This document shows, piece after piece, positions 22,889 through 33,099 of a DNA stretch of 64,000 nt (positions within the stretch are counted from its first letter, which is position 1; every line of letters starts with the position of its first letter). Origin of the DNA: Antedon bifida (Eukaryota; Echinodermata; Crinoidea; Comatulida; Antedonidae); contig OY727094.1 in the NCBI GenBank assembly GCA_963402885.1, positions 19,160,501 through 19,224,500 of the forward strand, read 5' to 3'. Below the pieces are notes generated by a model. It made no database searches, was not told where the DNA came from, and was given only the letters and a program-made list of their open reading frames with translations. Made by a program: the position numbers and the translations under genes.

Positions 22889-25800
22889 GATTTAATACTG
22901 TTCTACGACACTCACACTAAAATAATTTCCGTAATATTTTCGGAGAAACCATTCTCCGTCCTCAGCGGGTGTTGGCTGACTGACGACTGATTGACTCCCT
23001 ACTTCTGGACGCAGATGGCGTCCTACTAGGTGTTTCTAGTAGAGAGTCATAGACTTTTGAAAGTTCTCGGCCCCCGTCTCTGTTTAAGGTTGGACTGGAT
23101 TCTCTCTTAATATAAATAGCCTCCCGTATTTTCCTGGGAATTAATTTGTCTTCTCGACATAAAACCTTGACATTGGATTTATCAAGTTCATGGCCTGTGG
23201 TTTTAAGGTGTTCAGCAATGGCTGACTGATTGGAGGGGCTTTGATGCATTCCCTCAAAGTTCTCTTTGTTTCGCCTACGTACACTTTGTTACAGCCTTTA
23301 CAAGGAAGACGATAAACTACTGATTTGTCCTCAATGGATACTTTGTCCTTGGGAGCGACAGAAATTTGACGGAGTGTCTGATGTGGTTTGAAAGCGGTGG
23401 GGATGCCGTATTGTCCATAAACCCGTTTAAGTTGCTCGGATATACCTTTAACAAAAGGAATCACCACCGGGATTTTTCTAGTACTAGATGTGGGAAGATC
23501 TGGATTTGAATCCCGAGGTGTCTGATGTTTCTTTACCGTGGCACGCTTAAAACTCCAATCTGCGTATCCACAGCGTTTTAATGCCGATTTAACATGTTTA
23601 ATTTCATTGTCTTTATCAACTTGTTGTGTGACAACCGTATCAGCTCGATGAAAAAGTGTCCTAATCACACTAAGTTTGTGCTCTAGTGGGTGATGGGAGT
23701 CAAAAGCCAGATATTGGTCAGTGTGGGTTGGTTTTCTATACACACTGACCTCTAACCTCCCATCGGATTGTCTTTTCACAAGCGTATCCAGAAAGGGCAG
23801 CTGTCCGTCTTTTTCAGGATCGTTGGTAAACTTTATGTGTGGATTCTGGCTGTTAATATGATCAGTAAATTCTTGAACTTTGGATTTGTTGATAATCAAA
23901 GTTCAAAATCTCCCATATACATGTTCGCGATGATTGGACTAACAGGTGATCCCATAGCGCAACCATGATCTTGTTGGTATAATTGGTCTCTAAATTTAAA
24001 ATACGTGTTGATTAAGTAATCTCACAACTTCTTCCGCGTTTAAATATGTCCTCTTCTTCCAGGTGGTATCCTTTGACAAAAGATCTTTAACTACTGCTAT
24101 CGCCCCGTCTACAGGTACACTCGTAAACAAGGCAGTAACGTCGTATGATGTTTGTACGTCAGTTTCCGATAATTGAATGTCTTTCAACTTGGAAACGAAG
24201 TCCTGCGAGTTTAAAATATGGTGGGTGGATTTGCCGACAAGAGTTGATAAAATGTCCGCAACAAACCGAGCTAAGTTCTAAGAAACAGAACCAATACTCG
24301 ACACTATGGGTCTAAGTGGAATATAGTTTTTATGAACTTTCGGTAACCCATATATACACGGGACCACGCAAGCAATTGGTCTTAGTTTATCATACAAATA
24401 TTGATCGATGGATCCTCTCTCTCATTTCCTTGAGAAGATTAAGCAAACGATTCCTGTAAGTGTTGGTAGGGTCTTTTCTCAGCTTAGAATAGGTGTTGCT
24501 GTCACTTAACAAAACATTGACCTTTTCCTCATATTTGTCAGAGTCTAAAACAACAGTTATTTTCCCTTTATCAGCTGGCAGAACAACTATGTTATTGTCC
24601 TTTTTTAAAACATTTAATGCGTGTCTTTCATTACGAGTAATATTGCTACTCGGAGGATTGGCATGCCTGAGAATATTGGTTACCTTAGATCGTAATTCCT
24701 CTTTCTCCTGCTGACTGAGGCGGTCACAAACCACTTCCGTTGCAAACAAAATCCTCTACCGGAATAGATCGCGGTGAAATAGCATAGTTCAAGCCTTTAT
24801 TGAGCACTGATTCCTCATGCTCATTAAGCTTACGTGACGATAAATTGACAACCCAATTGTTCTTGTTGTTGGGTTCTTCGTTCACATCGGATGAAACAGC
24901 TGATTTTTTTGCGGAATTGTTGTTGTTCTTTCAAACGCTGAAATTTTCCAATATGGCGTTCCTTCACACGTGTGTTTTCAATCTGCGATGCATTCTGGGA
25001 AAATGATATCACTTCCTGGAATTCGTTGCTGGGCAGCTTCGATCGCAGCCGTTCGACATATTTTTCATGTTCGGATTTCAACACATTGATGGTAAAATTA
25101 TGTTGTCTAATTCTTTCATTTAACAGTGCACGTTCTGCTTTCTGAATAATAACATGAGCTCTAGGTCCACGTACATTAGATCGTAAAGATAAAGATGACG
25201 GTGTAATGTTTGAATTAACACATGTCGATGTGTAGCCTATCGTACATGATTTTGAGTACGAGTCAATTTCTTCGAGATTTTTTCTAAATTTCTAGCGTCG
25301 TCTAAGCAATCCTTGCCAAAATCGTATAAACGAGAATGAAGAGATTTATACATATCGGTCGAAAACATTAAAGCCCCCTTCCCTACGTTTTTTAGATCTA
25401 ATTTAAGATCACAAACTATATTTAATGTAAAAATAATACTATAGGCCTATGGTCCTATTGCGATAACTTTTTTCGTCTTTAAACGGTTAAAAATGTGAAA
25501 AATAAGTCGATTCTAATAATTATAGCGGCCCGCTATAAATCCCAAAATGCATTGCGCGCGGATTGATATTTTTGTTTTTCACCTGTAATTCGCCCACTTT
25601 TCGATCGATCGTGAGGCCAAAACAAATGGAAGACTCCTAAATTTTCAGCGAAAATACCGGGTTTTTCCCCAATTTGTATCAACGGAGTCTGGCAAAAATA
25701 GAAAGACAATTAATGCAGCAACTATACAACGTCAGGCTAGGTATATAGCTAGCGTACGATGTTCGTACGTTACCGATGTTTACCAGCTAGGCCTACAAAA

Positions 25801-26060
25801 CTAAGCCTTGCTAGGCCGTCCACGAGAGGTCGATCGCCGCGAGCTACTTAGGTAGTGCATTGTTTCTCACTTTTTATCATAATTTACCATAAAACGTACA
25901 TTTAAGACAAGGAATGACATGGTTTAATGTTTTTAAAGTGATATATATGTATTATTTTCCAAAAAACGTCCAAAATTGCAGGGAAGGGGTCTTTAAAATA
26001 AGATTTAATACTGTTCTACGACACTCACACTAAAATAATTTCCGTAATATTTTCGGAGAA
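22889..26060 (-). mobile_element. Penelope-like retroelement with GIY-YIG endonuclease, frames broken
   Basis: On the minus strand, pieces of one long ORF are in order. An N-terminal basic/coiled region (25084-24830) comes first, then the RT entry block VLPADKGKITVVLD (24749-24390), IYGLPKVHKN with PLRPIVSSI (about 24380-24290), YDVTALFTSVPV (24187-23996) and MGSPVSPIIANMYM (about 23960-23920). Next is the thumb with FTNDPEKDGQLPFLDTLV and YRKPTHTDQYLAFDSHHP (23899-23600). Last is a GIY-YIG nuclease start VYRLPCKGCNKVYVGETKRT (about 23310-23250), with its tail at 23249-22962. This domain order is diagnostic of EN(+) Penelope-like elements. Frameshifts near 23230 and 23890 and a stop near 24280 disable it. 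Identical direct repeats at 22889-22947 and 26002-26060 are its pseudo-LTRs. A MITE splits the 5' part. Confidence 0.9.
25372..25992. mobile_element. 621-base MITE with TTAA target duplication, inside the Penelope element
   Basis: The ends AGCCCCCTTCCCT (25372) and AGGGAAGGGGTCT (to 25992) are inverted repeats. TTAA lies on both sides (25368-25371 and 25993-25996). A second Penelope copy at 55260-55285 reads ..GAAAACATTAAAATAAG.. without the insert, which is the exact empty site. TTAA-specific insertion is typical of the piggyBac superfamily. No transposase is encoded. Confidence 0.85.
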
Positions 26061-26269
26061 TTTTCCAGAGATGCGACGGAGCAAGTGGTACATGCTTTTG
26101 TGACCTCATGTTTGGATTTTCTCTCCTTCATGGTATTCCTAAGGGAAGTATCCAGCGCCTCCAACTGTTGCAAAATACAGCTGCTAGGATTATAACAGGG
26201 ACAGGCACATCACTCCAGTTTTACAGGAGTTGCATTGGCTCCCTATCCGTTATAGGAATATTTTCAAAA
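26061..26269 (+). pseudogene. L2/CR1-like LINE, RT C-terminal part (5' side of nested insertions)
   Basis: Broken frames read SRDATEQVVHAFVTS..LDF, then YGIPKGSIQRLQLLQNTAAR, IITGTGTS and LHWLPIRYRNIFK. This is the well-known RT C-terminal run 'AFVTSRLDYCN..GLP..RLQ..QNAAAR..LHWLP'. It stops at 26269, where a phrase-repeat element begins, and the rest of the same LINE resumes at 30681. Confidence 0.8.
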
Positions 26270-26883
26270 GGTAACGGGACGATTCGGCCCTGAGACGATT
26301 CGGCCCGGGACGATTCGGCCCTGGGACGATTCGGCCCGGGACTATTCGGCCCGGGACGATTCGGCCCTGAGACGATTCGGCACACTTACATTTATCGGCT
26401 TTGATATGCATTTATAAGCATAAAATAAGCTTTTCTCCCCAAACTTTATTTTCAGAGAGACTATGGGGTAGCACTACTAGGGATAAAGATGCAATAAAGC
26501 AAACATTTTGAAAACATTGTCGAAAATAATCATTTTTTAGTCACGCAAACGATGTAAACAAGTTACGCCCTCTGTTGGCCGCTTGGCGAATGCACGAAAT
26601 AAACAAGGTTTTCAAAGTAATAAATTGAATATAAAATAACGTTTTTTTAGTAATTTATTATATATATTATATCAACTTTGTCAATATCAATAAAATACGG
26701 ATTGTTAAACACCTTTAAAAACTTGATAAATAAAAAAAAAATGAATATGAATTTGGTCTAAAGTGAGACGTTTCGGCCCACAAAGTGGGATGTTTCGGCC
26801 CAAAAGTGGGCCGAATCGTCCCACCAAAAGTGGGCCGAATAGTCCCGGGCCGAATCGTCTCAGGGCCGAATCGTCCCTGAACC
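26270..26883. mobile_element. Palindromic phrase-repeat (foldback) element, family B, complete
   Basis: The left arm starts GGTAACGGGACGATTCGG (26270) and runs through about seven GGGACGATTCGGCC units to 26385. The right arm (26762-26883) is the inverse (GGCCGAATCGTCCC..) ending GAACC. An AT-rich spacer of ~375 bases lies between. The perfect 8-base direct repeat TTTCAAAA flanks it (26262-26269 and 26884-26891). It is inserted into the LINE coding region. Other copies: 6440-6745 and 59371-60405. No ORF. Confidence 0.85.
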
Positions 26884-27497
26884 TTTCAAAAGGGTGCAGG
26901 TCAAGTCGGCCCCAAACCGTCTCGGCCAAAGTCAAGTCGGCCCCACGTCAAGTCGGCCCCAAGTCAACTCGGCCTCAAGTCAACTCGGCCTCAAGTCAAC
27001 TCGGCCTCACGTCAACTCGGCCAAAAACTAATCGGTCAACTCGACCCCATTAAAGTATGGAACGCAAAAAGTGCTTAATATTATTATGATTATTACTATC
27101 CACACTTTAAAAAAATGAAGAAATAAGAAAAATACTCATATAAAAAAAATGATCTCATTACCGATATGAATCGAAGTACCCGCGTGTTACAAAAACATGT
27201 GCAGGTACCGCATTTTAGTAAAACGAAGACGTTGGCCTACGTTCCACCATTTGGCCATAGAAAAAATGATCGTACATTGTTTTGGCGTGCCTCGTTTTTG
27301 TCCATGATGTGCGTTTTTTAAAAAGGGGAATCCCCCGGTCAGCGAAAACATGTAGCAGTTGTAGATATCGAAATAGCTACCAAAGGCGCAGGGAGGCGCA
27401 GCTACGAATTGGTTTCAGATGTTGTCGCCTAATCAAATGGATATGCATACACTGAAAAAAATCTACGTGTGATTCAACCATGGAGTTAACATTAATA

Positions 27498-29273
27498 CAT
27501 GAGATTCCATGAGATCTATAATTGTGTTCACCCAGATATTGTTCCCCTTAATAACATTAATATTACTGAAAAAACTATTTTCGAGGCTCTATTGTCATTG
27601 AAACCCAACAAATCCCCTGGACCAGACGGAATTACACCTAAAATGTTATCCATGTCAGCTCCAATTATTGCCCCAGTGTTGTGCAAAATGTTTAACAAGT
27701 TCTTAACGGCCGGCTTTGTACCAAAAGATTGGAAACTCGCGAATGTCACTCCCATTTTTAAGTCAGGTAATCGTAACGATGTTAATAATTATCGACCCAT
27801 ATCGCTATGTTCTATTATAGGTAAGGTTTTTGAACGTATTATAGCAGATAACATTCTTTTTCATCTTCAATTTTTTGGATTTATTAGTCCCACGCAACAC
27901 GGGTTTTATCCAGGTAGATCGTGTATTACACAGGCCTCAGCGTTATATCATGATTGGTCACAAACAATGGATGTTAGACAACCTCCTGTAATTGATGCAA
28001 TATTCCTTGATTGGGAGAAGGCCTTTGACCGTGTTCCCCATGATTTAGTAATCAAGAAACTGCACAACATGGGAGTATGTGGATCTCTCCTAAAGTGTCT
28101 TCACTCCTTTCTCAGTGACAGATTCCAACGTGTTGTTCTTAATAAGGAGCATTCTGATTGGGATAGAGTGGGCTCGGGTGTTCCTCAGGGATCAGTGTTA
28201 GGCCCGCTTCTATTTAATCTCTTTGTTTATGACCTACCTCTAAATACCTCTTCTGTTATGAAGCAGTATGCAGATGATACAGTAATTTATAAACCTGTAT
28301 TCAGTCGTCATGATGCACTTACCTTACAACAGGATCTTTGTAAAATTTCCAAATGGTGTGAGGATAATAAAATGAAATTAAATGCAAAGAAGTGTAAAGT
28401 CATGCACATAACTAGGAAACGTAATTATATCCCTCACTTTATTTATACAATCGAATCCAATCCCCTTGAAGCTGTTAATTCACATAAATATCTTGGTATT
28501 AACTTCTCACGTGATTTAACATGGTCTGCTCACGTTAATGATGTATCGATGAAATCTATGAGAATGCTTGGGTTTATCAAACGGTTTGTAGGTTTCAATG
28601 ACACCGAAATTTTACTACGACTTTTTAATGCACTATGTCGACCTGTTATTGAATATGGTGCTCCTGTGTGGGATCCACATCAAAAACAACATAATATAGC
28701 TATTAACAAGTCATTAAGACGGGTTACTAAATTGTGTGTTGAAGGCGATTTCACTGACAGGCTTAAGATTCTAAATTTACCAGATATGGTTCAAAGAATG
28801 AAATTTCATAGTATAATTTTTGTAGTTAAGTGTTTGCATAATTTAATTGATTTTGATATATTTGAATACCTTACAATTAATTCTCGGTATCCAGAGTCCC
28901 TCACCTTTAAACACATGTATGCTAGAACTAATGCATTTAAATACTCCCTGTTTGTTAATTTCCCTCGAATATGGGAATGTATCCCGCATGAAGTTCGTAA
29001 CAAAGTCCTGTTTAACTTTGGGGGGTTTAGAAGGGATTTGAAAAAATGTATTACTGATATCGAATTCATCTAGACTATCACTGTGTTTTTAAGTCTATTG
29101 CGTTTTTCGTACTATTAGTTGGGAAAGCCACTCGACAGTGCAGTTCTTTTGAACTGATCCACTTTTGGTTACCCGCAGGTGCTGATAGTACTTTTGTTCT
29201 GTTTTGTTGAATGGTGTTTATGATTTTTGTATGTTACCTGGAAATTGAATAAAATAAAAAATAAAAAAAAAAA
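27498..29273 (+). mobile_element. 5'-truncated CR1/Jockey-group LINE insertion
   Basis: A 1776-base insert flanked by ATTAATA on both sides (27491-27497 and 29274-29280) ends in an A-rich tail (AAAATAAAAAATAAAAA..). Its single long ORF is described separately. It interrupts the left arm of the palindromic family C element: without the insert the arm reads continuously, and the inverted partner arm at 30060-30090 shows the uninterrupted text. Confidence 0.85.
27499..29073 (+). CDS. LINE reverse transcriptase (open, 5'-truncated)
   Basis: A 524-residue open frame covers most of a non-LTR reverse transcriptase. Motifs in order: SLKPNKSPGPDGITPKML (residues about 32-50), NYRPISLCSIIGKVFERI (100-118), QHGFYPGRSC (about 133-142), FLDWEKAFDRVPHDL (168-182), GVPQGSVLGPLLFNLFVYDL (228-247), catalytic YADDTVIY (258-265), YLGINFSRDLTW (333-344), then the thumb and C-terminal region. 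No endonuclease or ORF1 is present, so the ATG at 27499 is not the native start. The frame is free of stops, so the insertion is young. CR1/Jockey-group placement is by motif likeness only. Confidence 0.85.
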   Translation: MRFHEIYNCVHPDIVPLNNINITEKTIFEALLSLKPNKSPGPDGITPKMLSMSAPIIAPVLCKMFNKFLTAGFVPKDWKLANVTPIFKSGNRNDVNNYRPISLCSIIGKVFERIIADNILFHLQFFGFISPTQHGFYPGRSCITQASALYHDWSQTMDVRQPPVIDAIFLDWEKAFDRVPHDLVIKKLHNMGVCGSLLKCLHSFLSDRFQRVVLNKEHSDWDRVGSGVPQGSVLGPLLFNLFVYDLPLNTSSVMKQYADDTVIYKPVFSRHDALTLQQDLCKISKWCEDNKMKLNAKKCKVMHITRKRNYIPHFIYTIESNPLEAVNSHKYLGINFSRDLTWSAHVNDVSMKSMRMLGFIKRFVGFNDTEILLRLFNALCRPVIEYGAPVWDPHQKQHNIAINKSLRRVTKLCVEGDFTDRLKILNLPDMVQRMKFHSIIFVVKCLHNLIDFDIFEYLTINSRYPESLTFKHMYARTNAFKYSLFVNFPRIWECIPHEVRNKVLFNFGGFRRDLKKCITDIEFI

Positions 29274-30680
29274 ATTAATATTTTATACCTCAATGATTCA
29301 ACCAAACAATCTTACTACACCTAATAATTCATGTCCTCGCATATCGGACATTGAATTTTGACGCACAGACGAACATACGCGCCGACGTACGTGCATCATC
29401 ATTATTGGGCCTACAATGTGTTCCTATTTATTATCCAAATGTTCATTGTAATCATTAGTAATAGTATGATTGCTTATCATTCTTATTTTTGTTGCTAAAG
29501 CCTAAATGTATCATTGTCTAAATAATAGTATTCATTAAAAGTCAGAATTATTCATAGGTAAAAAAATGTGAAGAAATATCTATCCCTTCCTTTGCACTTT
29601 TTGCGTTCCATACTTTAATGAGGCCGAGTTGACCGATTATTTTTTGGCCGAGTTGACTTGAGGCCGAGTTGACTTGAGGCCGAGTTGACTTGGGGCCGAG
29701 TTGACTTGGGGCCGACTTGACTTGGGGCCGACTTGACTTGGGGCCGACTTGACTTTGGCCGAGACGGTTTAGGGCCGACTTGGATCGAAATCTTTCAAAA
29801 TACTCCTGATTACATTCTGACTTTTAATGAATATTAATATTTAGACAATGATACATTTAGCAACAAAAATAAGAATGATAAGCAATCATTATTACTTATT
29901 ACAATGAACATTTGGATAATAAATAGGAACACATTGTAGGCCCAATAATGATGATGCACGTACGTCGGCGCGTATGTTCGTTCGTGCGTCAAAATTCAAT
30001 CATGTCCGATATGCGAGGACATGAACTATTAGGTGTAGTAATTAGATTGTTTGGTTGAATCATTGAGGTATAAAATATTAATGTTAACTATGGTTGAATC
30101 ACGCGTAGATTTTTTTCAGTGCTGCATATCCATTTGATTAGGCGACAACATCTGAAACCAATTCGTAGCTGCGCCTCCCTGCGCCTTTGCTAGCTATTTC
30201 GATATCTACAACTGCTACGTGTTTTCGCTGACCGGGGGATTCCCCTTTTTTAAAAACGCAAATCATGGACAAAAACGAGGCACGCCAAAACGATGTACGA
30301 TCATGTTTTCTATGGCCAAGTGGAACGTAGGCCTACGTCTTCGATTTACTAAAATGCTGTACCTGCACGTGTTTTTGTAACACGCGGGTACTTCTAATCT
30401 ATTCATATCGGCAATGAGATCATTTTTTATATGAGTATTTTTCTTATTTCTTCATTTTTTTTAAAGCGTGGATAGTAATAATCATAATAATATTAAGCAC
30501 TTTTTGCGTTCCATACTTTATTGTGGCCGAGTTGACCGATTAGTTTTTGGCCGAGTTGACGTGAGGCCGAGTTGACTTGAGGCCGAGTTGACTTGAGGCC
30601 GAGTTGACTTGGGGCCGACTTGACGTGGGGCCGACTTGACTTTGGCCGAGACGGTTTGAGGCCGACTTGACCTGCACCCC

Positions 30681-31159
30681 ATTCAAGACACTAAATGGTG
30701 AAGATCCAGAGTACCTTCGCGAGCTGCTCATTTGGTACATACCTTCTCGAAGACTTCGATCCGGTGACAAGTTTCTCCTTGTTGAGCCCAGATCTGCACG
30801 TTTATTTTTCTGTTTCAGCTCCTCGTCTGTGGAATCGGTTACCTTTACACATTCGTTCATGCAAGTTTACTGATGTTTTCAAGAGTGCGCTTAAGACACA
30901 TCTGCTGTCGGCTGCTTTTGGCAATTTGTTTGATTTTAATTTGTTTTGTTAGACACCCACATCACTGAGAACACCTGTGAGTTATGTACTGGCTGGTCTA
31001 TGCACCTTAAAGTGCTGGTAAACGGAAGCAGTGATGTGGGTTCGATTGTGGTCTTGTTTTTTATTTCGGTTTTTGTCAAAAATTATCAGTAGTATTTTGG
31101 TTTGGTTTGTTTCATGGTTTTCACAAGCGCCTTTGGTGGTTTTTTGCGCTGTATAAATC

Positions 31160-31196
<37 letters not shown>

Positions 31197-31200
31197 GATT
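30681..31200 (+). pseudogene. L2/CR1-like LINE 3' end with (ATT)n tail, copy 1
   Basis: Continuation of the LINE broken at 26269: FKTLNGEDPEYLRELLIWY, PSRRLRSGDKFLLVEPRS (shifted frame), APRLWNRLPLHIRS and FKSALKTHLL, then stop. The 3' UTR ends GCGCTGTATAAATC + (TTA)n at 31158-31196. A microsatellite tail after 'TGTATAAATCTTATTATT' is typical of L2/CR1-like LINEs. Frames differ between segments, so it is dead. Confidence 0.8.
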
Positions 31201-31204
31201 ATTC

Positions 31205-31928
31205 ACTTATTGGTAGATATACCATGGTAGCATAAGATAATTATTATGTCCGTGTCATCTGCCACAACAACTGTTTCTCTGTCAGCAGCTGCAGTAACAC
31301 CAGTTTGAACAATAAGTAGATCGGCATCTCCACTGGCATGAACAGTCTTGCAGTCAGCTTGTTCTAAACTTTGGCTTAGCATGTTAAACCGCTGCTTGTT
31401 CTATGTCTGTGAAGTTGGTTACTAGTTCCTAGTTTCTTATTCAAATTCAAGTCACACATTTAAAAAAACAGATTTTAACACGTAATAACTGTCTAATTGA
31501 GTTGTTATTGCATCAACATGTTAGCATTGACCTCCTCTACTTCTTCCGGTCAAAGTTCACCCGATTCCAAAGTGCATCTGCTAACACGGCCTTGTTTGCT
31601 GGTCTAGGAGAACGCATGGCGTCAAAGAGTGCTGCAGGAAAACTACAAATCATGCATATCTATGCTGTCTCTCGTAGCCACCAATGTCAGTCTTTGAAAT
31701 AGTATCTGAGGGTCAATATACACTGACTCTTTATTGATCACTATGGCAGATTTTTACCCAAGGGTGATAGCCTGTTCTTTCCTCTTAAAAGAATATTCTG
31801 TGACGGCTACACCATTCATTGATTTAATAATCTTCTCTCCGACATCTTGAGCCTGCTCAACATTAACAGATGGTTGTGCCACAACTCCGGATCAAATGCT
31901 ACGCTGTCTGTTACATTGAATGAACTTC
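31205..31928 (-). pseudogene. Transposon-associated gene family (GDADLLIVQT type), duplicated fragment, copy 1
   Basis: Minus-strand frames read, from high to low coordinate: VNVEQAQDVGEKIIKSMNG and EYSFKRKEQAITLG (31900-31740), FPAALFDAMRSPRPANKAVLADALWNRV (31650-31570), NKQRFNMLSQSLEQA, VHASGDADLLIVQT and VVVADDTDIIII (31400-31230). The D-x-D..VVxxDxD pattern is like PIN/5'-nuclease folds; this is inference. I know the segment order from highly repeated genes in marine invertebrates but have no accepted name for it. Stops interrupt it. It is the 3' part of the gene whose upstream pieces lie at 35755-35944 and 37724-38051. Confidence 0.6.
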
Positions 31929-32476
31929 AAGTCGGCCCCAAGTCAACTCGGCCTCAAGTCAACTCGGCCTCAAGTCAACTCGGCCTCACGTCAACTCGGC
32001 CAAAAACTAATCGGTCAACTCGACCCCATTAAAGTATGGAACGCAAAAAGTGCTTAATATTATTATGATTATTACTATCCACACTTTAAAAAAATGAAGA
32101 AATAAGAAAAATACTCATATAAAAAAAATGATCTCATTACCGATATGAATCGAAGTACCCGCGTGTTACAAAAACATGTGCAGGTACCGCATTTTAGTAA
32201 AACGAAGACGTTGGCCTACGTTCCACCATTTGGCCATAGAAAAAATGATCGTACATCGTTTTGGCGTGCCTCGTTTTTGTCCATGATGTGCGTTTTTTAA
32301 AAAGGGGAATCCCCCGGTCAGCGAAAACATGTAGCAGTTGTAGATATCGAAATAGCTACCAAAGGCGCAGGGAGGCGCAGCTACGAATTGGTTTCAGATG
32401 TTGTCGCCTAATCAAATGGATATGCATACACTGAAAAAAATCTACGTGTGATTCAACCATGGAGTTAACATTAATA

Positions 32477-33099
32477 CATGAGATTCCATGAGATCTATAA
32501 TTGTGTTCACCCAGATATTGTTCCCCTTAATAACATTAATATTACTGAAAAAACTATTTTCGAGGCTCTATTGTCATTGAAACCCAACAAATCCCCTGGA
32601 CCAGACGGAATTACACCTAAAATGTTATCCATGTCAGCTCCAATTATTGCCCCAGTGTTGTGCAAAATGTTTAACAAGTTCTTAACGGCCGGCTTTGTAC
32701 CAAAAGATTGGAAACTCGCGAATGTCACTCCCATTTTTAAGTCAGGTAATCGTAACGATGTTAATAATTATCGACCCATATCGCTATGTTCTATTATAGG
32801 TAAGGTTTTTGAACGTATTATAGCAGATAACATTCTTTTTCATCTTCAATTTTTTGAAGGGATTTGGAAAAATGTATTACTGATATCGAATTCATCTAGA
32901 CTATCACTGTGTTTTTAAGTCTATTGCGTTTTTCGTACTATTAGTTGGGAAAGCCACTCGACAGTGCAGTTCTTTTGAACTGATCCACTTTTGGTTACCC
33001 GCAGGTGCTGATAGTACTTTTGTTCTGTTTTGTTGAATGGTGTTTATGATTTTTGTATGTTACCTGGAAATTGAATAAAATAAAAAATAAAAAAAAAAA
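32477..33099 (+). pseudogene. LINE copy with 1153-base internal deletion
   Basis: Same insertion as 27498-29273 within duplicated unit 2. The first 126 codons are identical, then sequence equal to 27878-29030 is missing; the join TTTTTTG/AAGGG has at most 1 base of homology. The deletion removes motifs from QHGF through the YADD catalytic box and thumb, so the product (146 codons) cannot be a reverse transcriptase. The flanking ATTAATA repeats are kept. Confidence 0.9.

Larger units (their letters stand above)
26892..30679. mobile_element. Palindromic phrase-repeat (foldback) element, family C, with a LINE inserted in its left arm
   Basis: The ends are inverted: GGGTGCAGGTCAAGTCGGCC (26892) and ..CTTGACCTGCACCC (30679). 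The phrases GTCAAGTCGGCCCC and AAGTCAACTCGGCC repeat for ~150 bases. Next comes a ~440-base arm (27046-27490) that reappears inverted at 30085-30510. A further ~300-base arm (29274-29570) reappears inverted at 29810-30082. The centre (29585-29790) holds another block of the phrases. The element without the LINE would be about 2 kb and nearly all palindrome. It starts directly beside the right target repeat of family B. The right flank ATTCAAGA differs from the left TTTCAAAA at two positions, so its target duplication is uncertain. Confidence 0.8.
26949..31928 (+). repeat. Head-to-tail large duplication, unit 1 (4980 bases)
   Basis: The stretch from 26949 to 31928 recurs from 31929 to 35754 in the same orientation. 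Offset is 4979 before the internal deletion and 3826 after it. Identity is extremely high; only isolated differences were noticed (for example 27277 versus 32256). The join at 31926-31930 (GAACTTCAAGTCGG) shows 2-3 bases of microhomology between the end of one unit and the start of the next. Confidence 0.9.

Noticed and set aside
30982..31206. ORF rich in asparagine (minus strand)
   Set aside because: It is the reading of the (ATT)n LINE tail in reverse; low-complexity artefact, also at 34808-35032.
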